Positions 33,805 through 42,529 of a stretch of 64,000 bases of DNA are shown here, one piece after another. This DNA comes from Xanthobacteraceae bacterium. Lineage in GTDB: Bacteria > Pseudomonadota > Alphaproteobacteria > Rhizobiales > Xanthobacteraceae. The DNA is taken from contig JALHMF010000001.1 in NCBI GenBank assembly GCA_022844205.1, positions 308,028 through 372,027 of the forward strand, read 5' to 3'. The first letter of the stretch is position 1. Each line of letters opens with the position of its first letter. A model generated the notes under the pieces. That model had not been told where the DNA came from. It ran no database searches and saw nothing but the letters and a program-made list of their open reading frames with translations. The position numbers and the translations under genes were made by a program.

Positions 33805-34611
33805 ATGCGGAAAGGTCTTGGTCCCTTTACCATCACGGCACTCGTTGCCGGTTTTGCGTTCCTGTATCTGCCGATCCTGCTCCTGATCGTTTATTCGTTT
33901 AACGATTCCCGGCTCGTCACGGTCTGGGGTGGATTTTCCACGCGCTGGTACGGCTCGCTCTGGCAGAATCAGGCGCTGCTGGATGCCGCTTGGGTGACGC
34001 TGCGGGTGGCCTTCGTGTCGGCGACGCTCGCGACCATCCTTGGCACCATGGCTGCGGTCGCACTCACGCGCCTCGGCCGGTTCCGTTCGCGGACGCTGTT
34101 TGCAGGAATGCTCTATGCGCCGCTTGTCATGCCGGAAGTCATCACGGGTCTGTCGCTGCTGCTGCTGTTCGTTGCGATCGACCTCAACCGCGGCTACTGG
34201 ACGGTGATGCTGGCGCATACGAGTTTCACCATGTGCTTTGTCGCGGTCGTCGTGCAGTCGCGGCTGATCGGCTTCGACCGTAGCCTGGAGGAAGCGGCAC
34301 AGGATCTGGGAGCGACGCCGCTGCGCACGTTTTTCAGCGTCACGCTGCCGCTCATTGCGCCCGCCGTCGCGGCGGGCTGGATGTTGGCCTTCACGCTGTC
34401 GCTCGACGATCTCGTGATTGCGAGTTTCACCACCGGGCCCGGCGCCACTACGCTTCCCATGCGGATTTACAGTCAGGTTCGGCTCGGCGTGACCCCGGAA
34501 ATCAATGCGGTCTGTACATTGTTCATCGGCTTCGTCACTCTGATTGTGATGGCTTCGTCGCTTGCCATGAAACGGCAGATGATCGTTGCCGAACAACCGG
34601 TGCGCGGATGA
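33805..34611 (+). CDS. ABC transporter permease, PotC/PotI type
   Basis: The second permease, 268 residues and six helices, with the EAA loop EEAAQDLGATPLRTFFSVTL (about residues 158-180). It pairs with the previous permease to form the channel. The sequence FLYLPILLLIVYSFNDS at the start is typical of PotC/PotI. Its stop overlaps the start of pgi by 4 bases (ATGA), an unusual coupling of a transporter to a glycolytic enzyme. Confidence 0.9.
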   Translation: MRKGLGPFTITALVAGFAFLYLPILLLIVYSFNDSRLVTVWGGFSTRWYGSLWQNQALLDAAWVTLRVAFVSATLATILGTMAAVALTRLGRFRSRTLFAGMLYAPLVMPEVITGLSLLLLFVAIDLNRGYWTVMLAHTSFTMCFVAVVVQSRLIGFDRSLEEAAQDLGATPLRTFFSVTLPLIAPAVAAGWMLAFTLSLDDLVIASFTTGPGATTLPMRIYSQVRLGVTPEINAVCTLFIGFVTLIVMASSLAMKRQMIVAEQPVRG

Positions 34612-35894
34612 TTCTCAAGATTTCCATCGAGCGGGCGCTGCACAGCGGCATCGGGCAGGGTGGCATCGACGATGCGGCTTTCTCCGAAAATCTGAAGCGC
34701 ACGGAAGCCGCCCTCGCCAGTCTGCGCACGGCTTACGAAAAAAACGCGCTGCCCCTGCTGCGGCTGCCCGAAAAAACCGACGACCTGCCGGAACTGAAGG
34801 AGAGCGCGGGAAAGCTCTCAACAGCGACCGATGTTGTCATTCTCGGCACCGGCGGCTCCAGCCTCGGCGGCCAGTCGCTCGCGCAGCTGAAAATCGGCGC
34901 CACAAAACCGCGTCTGCATTTTCCCGACAATCTCGATCCGCTCACGTTTGAAGCCAGGCTTGCTTCCCTGCCGCTCGCGACAACACGGTTTGTTGCGATC
35001 TCGAAATCCGGCGGCACCGCCGAGACGCTGATGCAGACGATCGCGGCGATTTCGGCACTCGACGCGGCGGGAAGGAAAACCTCCGATCATGTAACCGGCA
35101 TTTCCGAACCGGCGCGCGCGGGCAAGAAAAACGGCCTGCGGGATTTGCTGGAATCGCGGGGATGCAAATTGCTGGTGCACGACCCGGGAGTCGGTGGCCG
35201 TTACACCGCTTTGTCCAATGTCGGGCTGTTGCCTGCGCTTTTGCTGGGTCTCGATGCAAGCGCGATCCGCGCGGGTGCAAAGGAAGTTCTCGCGCCGCTG
35301 CTTGCGGGCAAACCCGCGAAGGAAATTCCAGCAGCGCTCGGCGCGGCCCTTTCCGCGACCGCTGCCGCGGAAGGAAAAACCATCCGTGTGCTGATGGCTT
35401 ACGCGGACAGGATGGAGCGATTTACCCGCTGGTGGGCACAGCTCTGGGGCGAAAGCCTCGGCAAGCAGGGTAAGGGTGCCACACCCGTTCCGGCACTCGG
35501 CCCGGTCGATCAGCACAGCCAGTTGCAATTGTGGCTGGATGGCCGCGCCGACAAGCTGTTCACGATCATCACCATCGATGTCGCGGGCAAGGGGCCCCGC
35601 ATGGATGCGGAGATGTCGAAACTGGCCGGCGAGCCGGGACTGGCGGGCAAAACCATCGGCGATCTCGTCGCCGCTCAGGGCCGCGCTACCGCCGACACGC
35701 TCGCGAAGAATGGCCGTCCGGTTCGCACAATCGGACTCATGAAACTCGACGAGCATTCCCTCGGCGCGTTGATGATGCATTTCATGCTGGAGACAATCAT
35801 CGCCGCACATCTGCTGGACGTCGATCCCTATGATCAGCCCGCGATCGAAGAAGGAAAGGTGCTTGCGAAAAAATATCTCGCCGGGGGATCCTGA
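34608..35894 (+). CDS. pgi: Glucose-6-phosphate isomerase, short form
   Basis: Converts glucose-6-phosphate to fructose-6-phosphate in the cytoplasm. The 428 residues are well short of the 550-residue E. coli type. SIS-domain signatures are VVILGTGGSSLGGQSLA and FVAISKSGGTAETLMQ, and the active-site region shows VGGRYTALSNVGLLPA and VDQHSQLQLWLDG with a Glu/His context. It starts within the permease stop and its own stop overlaps arfB, so it sits inside a six-gene run. The assignment is by family signatures; a bifunctional phosphomannose activity cannot be excluded. Confidence 0.9.
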   Translation: MILKISIERALHSGIGQGGIDDAAFSENLKRTEAALASLRTAYEKNALPLLRLPEKTDDLPELKESAGKLSTATDVVILGTGGSSLGGQSLAQLKIGATKPRLHFPDNLDPLTFEARLASLPLATTRFVAISKSGGTAETLMQTIAAISALDAAGRKTSDHVTGISEPARAGKKNGLRDLLESRGCKLLVHDPGVGGRYTALSNVGLLPALLLGLDASAIRAGAKEVLAPLLAGKPAKEIPAALGAALSATAAAEGKTIRVLMAYADRMERFTRWWAQLWGESLGKQGKGATPVPALGPVDQHSQLQLWLDGRADKLFTIITIDVAGKGPRMDAEMSKLAGEPGLAGKTIGDLVAAQGRATADTLAKNGRPVRTIGLMKLDEHSLGALMMHFMLETIIAAHLLDVDPYDQPAIEEGKVLAKKYLAGGS

Positions 35895-36313
35895 TGATCC
35901 GCATCAACGATCATCTTTCCATCGGCGAGCATGAATTCGAAGAAACCTTCGTGCGCGCCTCCGGCCCGGGCGGCCAGAACGTCAACAAGCTCTCCACCGC
36001 CGTTCAGCTGCGGTTCTATCTTCTTCGTTCCTCCTTGCCCGCCGAAGTAAAACAGCGGCTCGCGAAACTGGCCGGTCGGCGTCTTACGAAGGAAGGTGAA
36101 ATCCTGATCGTCGCCGAAAAGTACCGCACGCAGGAACGCAACCGCGCCGACGCTCTCGATCGGCTCGTTGAACTGATCCGGCAGGCGGCGATACGCCCGG
36201 TTCCCCGCCGCAAGACGCGCCCGCCAAAATCCTCGAAGCGCAAAAGGCTGGAGAGCAAGAAACATCGCTCCCATATCAAGCAGATGCGTGGCGGCCGTAC
36301 TTCTCTCGATTAA
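35894..36313 (+). CDS. arfB: Alternative ribosome-rescue factor ArfB (YaeJ)
   Basis: ArfB hydrolyses peptidyl-tRNA on ribosomes stalled without a stop codon. The 139 residues carry the catalytic GGQ in GPGGQNVNKLSTAVQLRF (about residue 25) and the disordered basic C-terminal tail (KTRPPKSSKRKRLESKKHRS), which enters the empty mRNA channel. ATG 35894 overlaps the pgi stop. ArfB or tmRNA is normally needed for viability; ssrA is not in the window. Confidence 0.94.
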   Translation: MIRINDHLSIGEHEFEETFVRASGPGGQNVNKLSTAVQLRFYLLRSSLPAEVKQRLAKLAGRRLTKEGEILIVAEKYRTQERNRADALDRLVELIRQAAIRPVPRRKTRPPKSSKRKRLESKKHRSHIKQMRGGRTSLD

Positions 36314-36412
36314 TCGCTGAATAGCGGTGATGAAATCGCCTCGCGGCTCGCAAGCAGAGACGCCGGCGGCTAGATTTCCGGCTTACGAAGCGAGTCGCCA
36401 AGGCCTGCAACA

Positions 36413-38200
36413 ATGCCCGTCCGTCAGCTTTCCGAAATCCTCATCAACCGCATCGCTGCCGGCGAGGTGGTCGAGCGTCCGGCTTCCGCCGTGAAAGAAC
36501 TGGTCGAGAACGCGCTCGATGCCGGCGCGCGCAGGATCGAAGTCGTGCTTTCCGGCGGCGGATCGCGGCTGATCCGGATCACCGACGATGGCGCGGGCAT
36601 GAGCCCCGCCGATCTTTCCCTTGCCGTCGAGCGGCACGCGACCTCCAAACTCGCGGACGAAAACCTCGAATCCATCGCCACCCTCGGCTTCCGCGGCGAG
36701 GCGCTGCCTTCCATCGGCGCGGTCGCCCGGCTCACCATCGTCACGCGCATGAAAGGCGCCGACAGCGCCTGGGAAATTCTGGTCGAAGGCGGCAAAAAAC
36801 ATCCGGTGAAACCGGCGGCGCTGGGCGAGGGCACCCGCGTGGAGGTGCGCGATCTCTTTTTTGCGACACCCGCCCGCATGAAATTCATGAAGACGGAGCG
36901 TGCGGAAACGCAGGCCGCCATCGAGGCGGTGCGGCGGCTTGCATTGTCGCGCCCCGATGTCGCGTTTACGATCGTCGCCGAAGATCGCGCTCCCGTCACT
37001 TATGCCGCGCGAACCGATGACAACGAGGGACGTCTCGCCCGCATGGCCGATGTGCTCGGCGGCGAACTGCGCGAAAACGCCGTAGCCGTGCAGGGCGAGC
37101 GTGAAGGTGTCGGCGTTACCGGCCTCGCCGGTCTGCCGACTTTTTCAAAAGCAAATTCGCTCTCGCAGTATCTGTTCGTGAACGGCCGTCCGGTCCGTGA
37201 CAAGGTGCTGATCGGTGCCGTGCGCGCGGCCTATGCGGATTTGTTGCATGGCGACCGGCATCCGGTCGTCGCGCTCTTCATCCGGATTGATCCGCGTGAA
37301 GTCGATGTGAACGTGCATCCGGCAAAGACCGAAGTGCGTTTCCGCGACCCCGGCCTCATCCGCGGGCTCCTGATCCGCGCGCTCAAGGATGCGCTGGGCG
37401 AGGGCTCGATGCGTTCTTCCAGTACGGGCGCGGATCGCCTGGTTGCATTCGCGCGGCGGCATGTCGGCGGTGCACGGGCAGGCTCCACGTGGCGCGGCTC
37501 GGCGGCACCGGCCTTTGCGCCGGGCTTCGCCGAGGAAACCCAACAGGCGTTCGACGCGCTCGCTTCTCCCTCCACCGACGCGCGCGCCAATGTCGTTCCG
37601 GTGGCCGCCGAACTGCTGGATCGCCCGCTCGGTGCCGCCCGCGCGCAATTGCACGAGACCTATATCGTCGCCCAGACGCGTGACGGATTGATTTTGGTCG
37701 ATCAGCACGCCGCGCATGAGCGCATCGTTTATGAAAAACTGAAAGCGGCACTCGACCGCGACGGCATCAGGCGGCAGATTCTGCTCGTTCCCGCCGTCGT
37801 TGAGCTGGATGCGAACGACGCGGCGAATCTTGTGGAACGGGCGGATGATCTCGCGAAACTGGGTCTCGTCATTGAAGCCTTCGGCGGAAGTGCAGTGCTC
37901 GTGCGCGAAGTGCCCGCGATGCTCGGCGAGACGGATGCTGCGAGCCTCATTCGCGATCTCGCCGACCATCTTGCCGAATGGGATGCGTCGTTGCCGCTGG
38001 AGCGGCGTCTGCTCGCGGTCGCGTCCTCCATGTCCTGCCATGGCTCCGTGCGCGCCGGCCGCCGCCTGAAGCCGGAAGAGATGAACGCGCTGCTGCGGGA
38101 GATGGAAGCCACCGAGAATGCCGGCCAGTGCAATCACGGACGGCCGACTTATGTTGAACTGAAGCTGGAAGACATCGAGAAGCTATTCGGAAGACGCTGA
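36413..38200 (+). CDS. mutL: DNA mismatch repair protein MutL
   Basis: MutL links MutS recognition to strand incision. The 595 residues have the GHKL ATPase motifs ELVENALDAGA, DDGAGM, ATSKL and GFRGEALPSI in the first 110 residues, a transducer domain to about 330, a variable linker (330-400), and a C-terminal dimerisation domain. The C-terminal part contains DQHAAHERIVYE, a full match to the DQHA(X)2E(X)4E endonuclease motif, and CNHGRPTY. This MutL is therefore expected to nick DNA itself, as in bacteria lacking MutH. The 99-base gap upstream shows no obvious promoter. Confidence 0.96.
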   Translation: MPVRQLSEILINRIAAGEVVERPASAVKELVENALDAGARRIEVVLSGGGSRLIRITDDGAGMSPADLSLAVERHATSKLADENLESIATLGFRGEALPSIGAVARLTIVTRMKGADSAWEILVEGGKKHPVKPAALGEGTRVEVRDLFFATPARMKFMKTERAETQAAIEAVRRLALSRPDVAFTIVAEDRAPVTYAARTDDNEGRLARMADVLGGELRENAVAVQGEREGVGVTGLAGLPTFSKANSLSQYLFVNGRPVRDKVLIGAVRAAYADLLHGDRHPVVALFIRIDPREVDVNVHPAKTEVRFRDPGLIRGLLIRALKDALGEGSMRSSSTGADRLVAFARRHVGGARAGSTWRGSAAPAFAPGFAEETQQAFDALASPSTDARANVVPVAAELLDRPLGAARAQLHETYIVAQTRDGLILVDQHAAHERIVYEKLKAALDRDGIRRQILLVPAVVELDANDAANLVERADDLAKLGLVIEAFGGSAVLVREVPAMLGETDAASLIRDLADHLAEWDASLPLERRLLAVASSMSCHGSVRAGRRLKPEEMNALLREMEATENAGQCNHGRPTYVELKLEDIEKLFGRR

Positions 38201-38208
38201 AATATAAT

Positions 38209-38301
38209 TGTCATCGTCCGCGAAAGCGGACGATCCAGTAAACGCAGACAGAAATTTTTTTGCACCATCTACTGGATGCCCCGCCTTCGCGGGGCATGAC
38301 A
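38209..38301. repeat. REP-like inverted pair of stem-loops
   Basis: Two similar units face each other. Unit 1 is TGTCA then hairpin TCGTCCGC-GAAA-GCGGACGA (38214-38233), then CCAGTA. Unit 2, on the other strand, has TGTCA, hairpin ATGCCCCGC with GCGGGGCAT (38276-38297) and CCAGTA (TACTGG at 38270-38275). The stems differ but keep pairing. It lies between the convergent mutL and rsmD genes and may terminate both. Confidence 0.8.
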
Positions 38302-38305
38302 AAAA

Positions 38306-38860
38306 TCAAGTCAATCGCAAAAACACGAATTCCGTATCGTCATAGGCCCGCCGTTCGATTTCCTCGAAGCCTTCGGGCGCGGAAAACTTCGCGGCGACGC
38401 TTTCCTCGACGACGACAATCGCATCCGGCGTGAGCCAACTGCCAGCGCGCGCGCTGGCGAGCGATTTCCCGGCAAGACCCTTCCCATAAGGCGGATCGCA
38501 GAAGACGAGCGAGAACGGTTCGTTCGGATGCGCTTCTCCGAGATTGGAAGCATCGCGGCGGAAAATCCGGGTAATGCCGCCTAGCCCGAGCGTCTCCACA
38601 TTCTCGCGGATCAGCGCCCGCGCCTCGGCGGCTTCCTCCACGAACAGCGCGAATTTTGCCCCGCGCGACAGCGCTTCGATTCCGAGCGCGCCGGTGCCCG
38701 CGAACAGATCGAGCACGCGCGCATCCGTGATCGGGTCCTCGTAAGCGTGGACCAGAATGTTGAAAACCGATTCCCTCAGCCGGTCTGCGGTCGGGCGGAT
38801 CGCATTGCTGGAAGGGCTTTTCAGATTTCGCCCGCGAAATTTTCCGGCGACGACGCGCAT
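38306..38860 (-). CDS. rsmD: 16S rRNA (guanine(966)-N(2))-methyltransferase
   Basis: RsmD methylates N2 of G966 in 16S rRNA. The 184 residues carry the start MRVVAGKFRGRNL, the SAM-binding VLDLFAGTGALGIEALSRGA (about residues 50-70) and the catalytic DPPY in LVFCDPPYGKGLA (about residue 125). It lies 9 bases downstream of the pseudouridine synthase gene on the same strand and is probably co-transcribed with it. Confidence 0.95.
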   Translation of the reverse strand: MRVVAGKFRGRNLKSPSSNAIRPTADRLRESVFNILVHAYEDPITDARVLDLFAGTGALGIEALSRGAKFALFVEEAAEARALIRENVETLGLGGITRIFRRDASNLGEAHPNEPFSLVFCDPPYGKGLAGKSLASARAGSWLTPDAIVVVEESVAAKFSAPEGFEEIERRAYDDTEFVFLRLT

Positions 38861-38869
38861 TCGCAGCTC

Positions 38870-39922
38870 TTAGCGTTTTCCGCGAGGGCCGGGCCGGTCG
38901 CCCCTGCCTTGCTTGCGCTTGTGCGGGCCGCGTTGATTCTTCACGGGCGCAGTCTCGCCGTGCTTTTCCCTGCCTTCACGCTTGACGTTTCCAGCTTCGC
39001 GTTTACTCCGACCGTGCCCGTCTTTTTCCTTCGGGCGGAATTTTCCTTTCGACGGGCCGCGCAAGGAAAGTGTCTTGCGAACCGGCTTTTCCGCCGGCTT
39101 TTTATTCTGCAACTCCGCTTTCGCCACCGCCATTACATCGCGCAAGGGCGCTTCGAAATCCGCGGCTGCATCCTCGGCGAGTTTGCCGCTGATCTGCTCG
39201 CGCAGAATCGGCGTCTTTACTTCTTCCGCCGCGCCTTCTTTCAGGTCCCCGAGCTGAAACGGACCGTAAGACAGGCGGATCAGCCGGTTCACCTCAAGGC
39301 CGATCGAGCGCAGTACATTGCGGACCTCGCGGTTCTTGCCTTCGCGCAAGCCGATGGTGAGCCAGACATTGTGGCCCTGTTCGCGGTCGAGCGTTGCTTC
39401 CATCGGCCCGTAGGAAATTCCCTCGACCGTGACGCCCTTTCGCAGATTGTCGAGTTCCTCGGGCCGCACACGCCCTTTTGCGCGCACGCGATAGCGCCGC
39501 AGCCAGCCGGTCGCGGGCAATTCCAGCACGCGCGCCAGCCCGCCGTCGTTCGTGAGCAAGAGCAGGCCTTCGCTGTTGAAATCCAGACGTCCCACGGTGA
39601 CGACGCGGGGCAAATCCTTGGGCAGATGCTGAAAGAGTGTCGGACGCCCCTCCGGGTCGCGGTTCGTGGTCATCAGTCCGCGCGGCTTGTAATAGCGGAA
39701 CAGCCGCGTGCGTTCGCGCCCAGGCAGCGGCTTGCCGTCCACCACGATGCGGTCGTGCTTCGTCACGTTGAGTGCTGGGCTGGCGATCAGCTTGCCGTTC
39801 ACCGAAACGCGGCCCGCCGCGATCCATGTTTCGGCATCGCGCCGCGAGCAAAGGCCGGCGCGTGCCATGACCTTGGCAATGCGTTCGCCGTCGGGAGATT
39901 TTTGCTCAGGCTTGCGGTTCAT
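38870..39922 (-). CDS. RluB/RsuA-family pseudouridine synthase
   Basis: A 350-residue rRNA pseudouridine synthase. The S4 domain (AKVMARAGLCSRRDAETWI) covers about residues 15-75, and the catalytic Asp is in VGRLDFNSEGLLLLTNDG (about residue 118). RLIRLSYGPFQLGDL is typical of the RluB/RluE/RluF/RsuA group. The last 90 residues are a low-complexity Arg/Lys/Gly-rich tail, likely an RNA-binding extension seen in Hyphomicrobiales. The exact target uridine cannot be assigned from sequence; RluB is the closest guess. It shares its transcript with rsmD. Confidence 0.92.
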   Translation of the reverse strand: MNRKPEQKSPDGERIAKVMARAGLCSRRDAETWIAAGRVSVNGKLIASPALNVTKHDRIVVDGKPLPGRERTRLFRYYKPRGLMTTNRDPEGRPTLFQHLPKDLPRVVTVGRLDFNSEGLLLLTNDGGLARVLELPATGWLRRYRVRAKGRVRPEELDNLRKGVTVEGISYGPMEATLDREQGHNVWLTIGLREGKNREVRNVLRSIGLEVNRLIRLSYGPFQLGDLKEGAAEEVKTPILREQISGKLAEDAAADFEAPLRDVMAVAKAELQNKKPAEKPVRKTLSLRGPSKGKFRPKEKDGHGRSKREAGNVKREGREKHGETAPVKNQRGPHKRKQGRGDRPGPRGKR

Positions 39923-39978
39923 CGGTGTCCGTGGAATTCAGTCGCTCGCGCCTAGCATGTCCAAGCTGCGGAGACGAG

Positions 39979-40425
39979 ATGACGAAACCGGATTTCATGG
40001 AAATCGCGTTTGCCGAGGCCGAAGCCGCCGCGAAAGCGGGCGAGGTGCCGGTCGGCTGCGTGGTCGTCCGCGACGGGCAGGCGATTACCCAGGCCGGCAA
40101 CCGCACGCTGCGGGACCGCGATCCGACCGCCCATGCCGAACTGCTGGCGCTTCGCGCTGCCGCCAAAAAACTGGGCGATGAACGCCTCACCGGCTGCGAT
40201 CTCTATGTGACGCTGGAACCATGCACCATGTGCGCCGCCGCGATTTCATTCGCCCGCGTGCGGCGTCTCTATTACGGCGCGCTCGACGAAAAGGGCGGGG
40301 CGGTGGATTCCGGCGTTCGCTTCTTCGCGCAGCCGACCTGTCACCACAAGCCGGAAGTCTATGGCGGCATCGGCGATGCGCGTGCGGCAAAACTCCTGAA
40401 GGATTTTTTCGCCGCGCGGCGTTGA
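39979..40425 (+). CDS. tadA: tRNA-specific adenosine deaminase TadA
   Basis: TadA converts A34 to inosine in tRNA-Arg(ACG), an essential step. The 148 residues show the zinc and proton-transfer motif TAHAELLALR and the Cys pair PCTMC of the deaminase fold, with PVGCVVV before them. An upstream GTG at 39925 is in frame, but ATG 39979 with GAGACGAG just before it fits the family start. It is divergent from the pseudouridine synthase gene (56 bases apart). Confidence 0.94.
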   Translation: MTKPDFMEIAFAEAEAAAKAGEVPVGCVVVRDGQAITQAGNRTLRDRDPTAHAELLALRAAAKKLGDERLTGCDLYVTLEPCTMCAAAISFARVRRLYYGALDEKGGAVDSGVRFFAQPTCHHKPEVYGGIGDARAAKLLKDFFAARR

Positions 40426-40426
40426 T

Positions 40427-41500
40427 TCAGGCGCCGGCGATTTGCGCGAATTTCCAGCCTGCCTGGGCAAGCGGTTTCACTGTGATGGCGCGTGAAGCCG
40501 CCGTTTCGCTGACCGCTGTGCCGTCGCGCACACGTCCCGCGATGCCTTGCACGATGGCGGCGATGCGGAAAAAATTATAGGCCATGTAGAGCGGCAGATG
40601 CGGGCGTGGATCGAGGCCGGTTCGTCTTGCGTAATCCGCGACGTAGGAATCGCGAGCCGGCAGGCCGAGCGATTGCAGATCGTGTCCCAGCAGCGAACCG
40701 AAGCCGCCGTCCTCGGGCATCTCCCAGGCCATCAGGTGATAGGTGAAATCGGCGAGCGGATCGCCGAGCGTGGACAGCTCCCAATCGATGACGGCGGCGA
40801 CATCGGTGCCGGCACTTTGCACGATCAGATTGTCGATGCGATAATCGCCATGCACGATGCGCGCAGGCTGCGGCGGCGGCAGATGTTCCGGCAGCCACCG
40901 GATGAGACGATCCATCTCAGGAATTTCCGACGTCTTCGAGGCCTCATATTGTTTCGACCAGCGCGTGACCTGCCGCGCAACGTAATTTTCCGGCTTGCCG
41001 TAATCTGAAAGCCCAAGTGCGGCCGGATCGAACGCGTGCAGCTTCGCGAGTATGGCGTTCATCGAATCGTAAATGCCGCTGCGCTCCGTGCTGGAAGCTT
41101 GCGGCATGTGCGGCTCCCAGAACACCCGGCCCGCCACCGCTTCCATCACATAGAAGGCGGTGCCGATGACGCGGTCGTCTTCGCAATAGACGAGTGGCTT
41201 CGGCACGGGGAATTTTTGCGGATGCAGCGCCGCCAGCACGCGATATTCGCGGTCGATGGCGTGCGCGGAAGGCAGCAGCTTCCCCGGCGGCTTGCGGCGA
41301 AGCACATAGTTTCGCGCGGGCGTTTGCAGGAAATAGGTCGGGTTCGACTGGCCGCCCTTGAACTGGCGTACTTCGAGCGGGCCTTTGATGTCCGGTAATT
41401 CCCGCGCAAGGAAATCCGTAAGGCGATCCGCGTCGAAGGCGAATTCCGCCTTCACGCTCGCTGTTCCGGTATAGGCGCTTTGCCGGTCGATCTCGCTCAT
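40427..41500 (-). CDS. Phosphotransferase family protein (APH fold)
   Basis: A 357-residue kinase-like protein of the aminoglycoside phosphotransferase fold. The catalytic block is IVHGDYRIDNLIV (about residue 215) and the metal site is VIDWELSTLGDPLADF, both intact. The YVLRRKPPGKLLPSAH segment provides the nucleotide-binding Lys. Members of this subfamily often occur with acyl-CoA dehydrogenases and resemble ACAD10/11 N-termini, so a hydroxyacyl-CoA kinase is a reasonable guess. No such partner is adjacent. ATG 41500 is preferred over the longer frame because its start matches the family. Confidence 0.85.
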   Translation of the reverse strand: MSEIDRQSAYTGTASVKAEFAFDADRLTDFLARELPDIKGPLEVRQFKGGQSNPTYFLQTPARNYVLRRKPPGKLLPSAHAIDREYRVLAALHPQKFPVPKPLVYCEDDRVIGTAFYVMEAVAGRVFWEPHMPQASSTERSGIYDSMNAILAKLHAFDPAALGLSDYGKPENYVARQVTRWSKQYEASKTSEIPEMDRLIRWLPEHLPPPQPARIVHGDYRIDNLIVQSAGTDVAAVIDWELSTLGDPLADFTYHLMAWEMPEDGGFGSLLGHDLQSLGLPARDSYVADYARRTGLDPRPHLPLYMAYNFFRIAAIVQGIAGRVRDGTAVSETAASRAITVKPLAQAGWKFAQIAGA

Positions 41501-41525
41501 GAATTTATTGTAGCGCCTTTTTCTC

Positions 41526-41617
41526 TCGTCATCCCGGCCTCGCGCAGCGCGAGCCGGGATTGCCTGCAAATTGCGGATGGTGGTCCCGGGTCTCACTTCG
41601 TTCGCCCGGGAAGACGA
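41526..41617. repeat. REP-like intergenic palindromic element
   Basis: Two stem-loops within 92 bases: ATCCCGG with CCGGGAT plus an inner CTCGC/GCGAG stem (41531-41560), and CCCGGG with CCCGGG (41585-41610). TCGTC and GACGA bracket the element (41526-41530 and 41613-41617). Its length and two-hairpin plan match the element at 38209, though the stems differ. It sits between two genes in the same direction. Confidence 0.65.
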
Positions 41618-42520
41618 TTACTTGGTCAGGAACGGAATCAGCGCGGCCAATGTGGCTTTCGGATTTTCCTCCGCGAGGAAATGCCCGCAATCGACCGGGC
41701 CGCCGGATACATCGTCCGCCCAGCGCTTCCATGTTTCCAGGGGGCTCGGGCCCTGCGAGGGAATTCCACTCGACCCCCACAGCGCCAGCATCGGGCAAGA
41801 GATTTTCCGTCCGGCCTTCACATCGGCGGCGTCGTGCTCGTAATCCGTGGTCTGGCCGGCGCGATAGTCCTCGCAGCTTGCGTGAATGCGGGCCGGCTGC
41901 AGGAAGTTTTCGTGATAATGCGCAAGCGCGCGCGGATCGAATACGGAGACATTGTTTTTTCCGTTCCAGCTCGAAATCTTCCAGTCCATATATTCGAGCG
42001 GTGCCTTGCCGATCAGCATTTCCGGCAGCGGCACCGGCTGCGCGAGGAAGGTCCAATGAAAGACTTTCATTGCCCGCTTCATGTCGATCGTCGCCCACAT
42101 TTCATAAGTGGGCACGATGTCGAGGGTGCAGAGCTTCAGCACGCGGTCGGGATGATCGAGCGCCATGCGGTAGCTGACGCGCCCGCCGCGGTCATGACCC
42201 ACGACAAAAAATTGCTTAAACCCGAGTTGCCCCATGACCTCGACCATCGCCGCCGCCATCGAGCGCTTGTCGTAAGGCGAGTGGCCCTCTCCGGATTCCG
42301 GCGCATCGCTCGCGCCATAGCCGGGCAGATCGGGAATTACGAGCTTGAATTGCTTCGCAAGCTCCGGCGCTGTGAGATGCCACATCACCCCGCTCTGCGG
42401 ATAGCCGTGCAGCAGGATCACCGGCGGCCCCTCGCCGCCGATGCGCGCGAAGATGTTTCCGGCCTTGGTCGGAAAGTGACGCGCTTCAAATCCGGGAAAG
42501 AGATCGGCGAGCTTGCTCAT
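41618..42520 (-). CDS. Haloacetate (fluoroacetate) dehalogenase-like alpha/beta hydrolase
   Basis: A 300-residue alpha/beta hydrolase that closely resembles the fluoroacetate dehalogenase of R. palustris by recall. The nucleophile Asp is in VGHDRGGRVSYRM (about residue 107), with the carboxylate-binding Arg pair (DRGGR) present. The halide pocket has HW in VFHWTFLAQP and a Tyr in EDYRAGQTTDY. The catalytic His is in CGHFLAEE. These are all the key residues that I know of, so C-halogen hydrolysis of haloacetates is a sound hypothesis; epoxide hydrolase is the alternative. It precedes purD downstream, 9 bases apart on the same strand. Confidence 0.82.
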   Translation of the reverse strand: MSKLADLFPGFEARHFPTKAGNIFARIGGEGPPVILLHGYPQSGVMWHLTAPELAKQFKLVIPDLPGYGASDAPESGEGHSPYDKRSMAAAMVEVMGQLGFKQFFVVGHDRGGRVSYRMALDHPDRVLKLCTLDIVPTYEMWATIDMKRAMKVFHWTFLAQPVPLPEMLIGKAPLEYMDWKISSWNGKNNVSVFDPRALAHYHENFLQPARIHASCEDYRAGQTTDYEHDAADVKAGRKISCPMLALWGSSGIPSQGPSPLETWKRWADDVSGGPVDCGHFLAEENPKATLAALIPFLTK

Positions 42521-42529
42521 GCGCCGATC

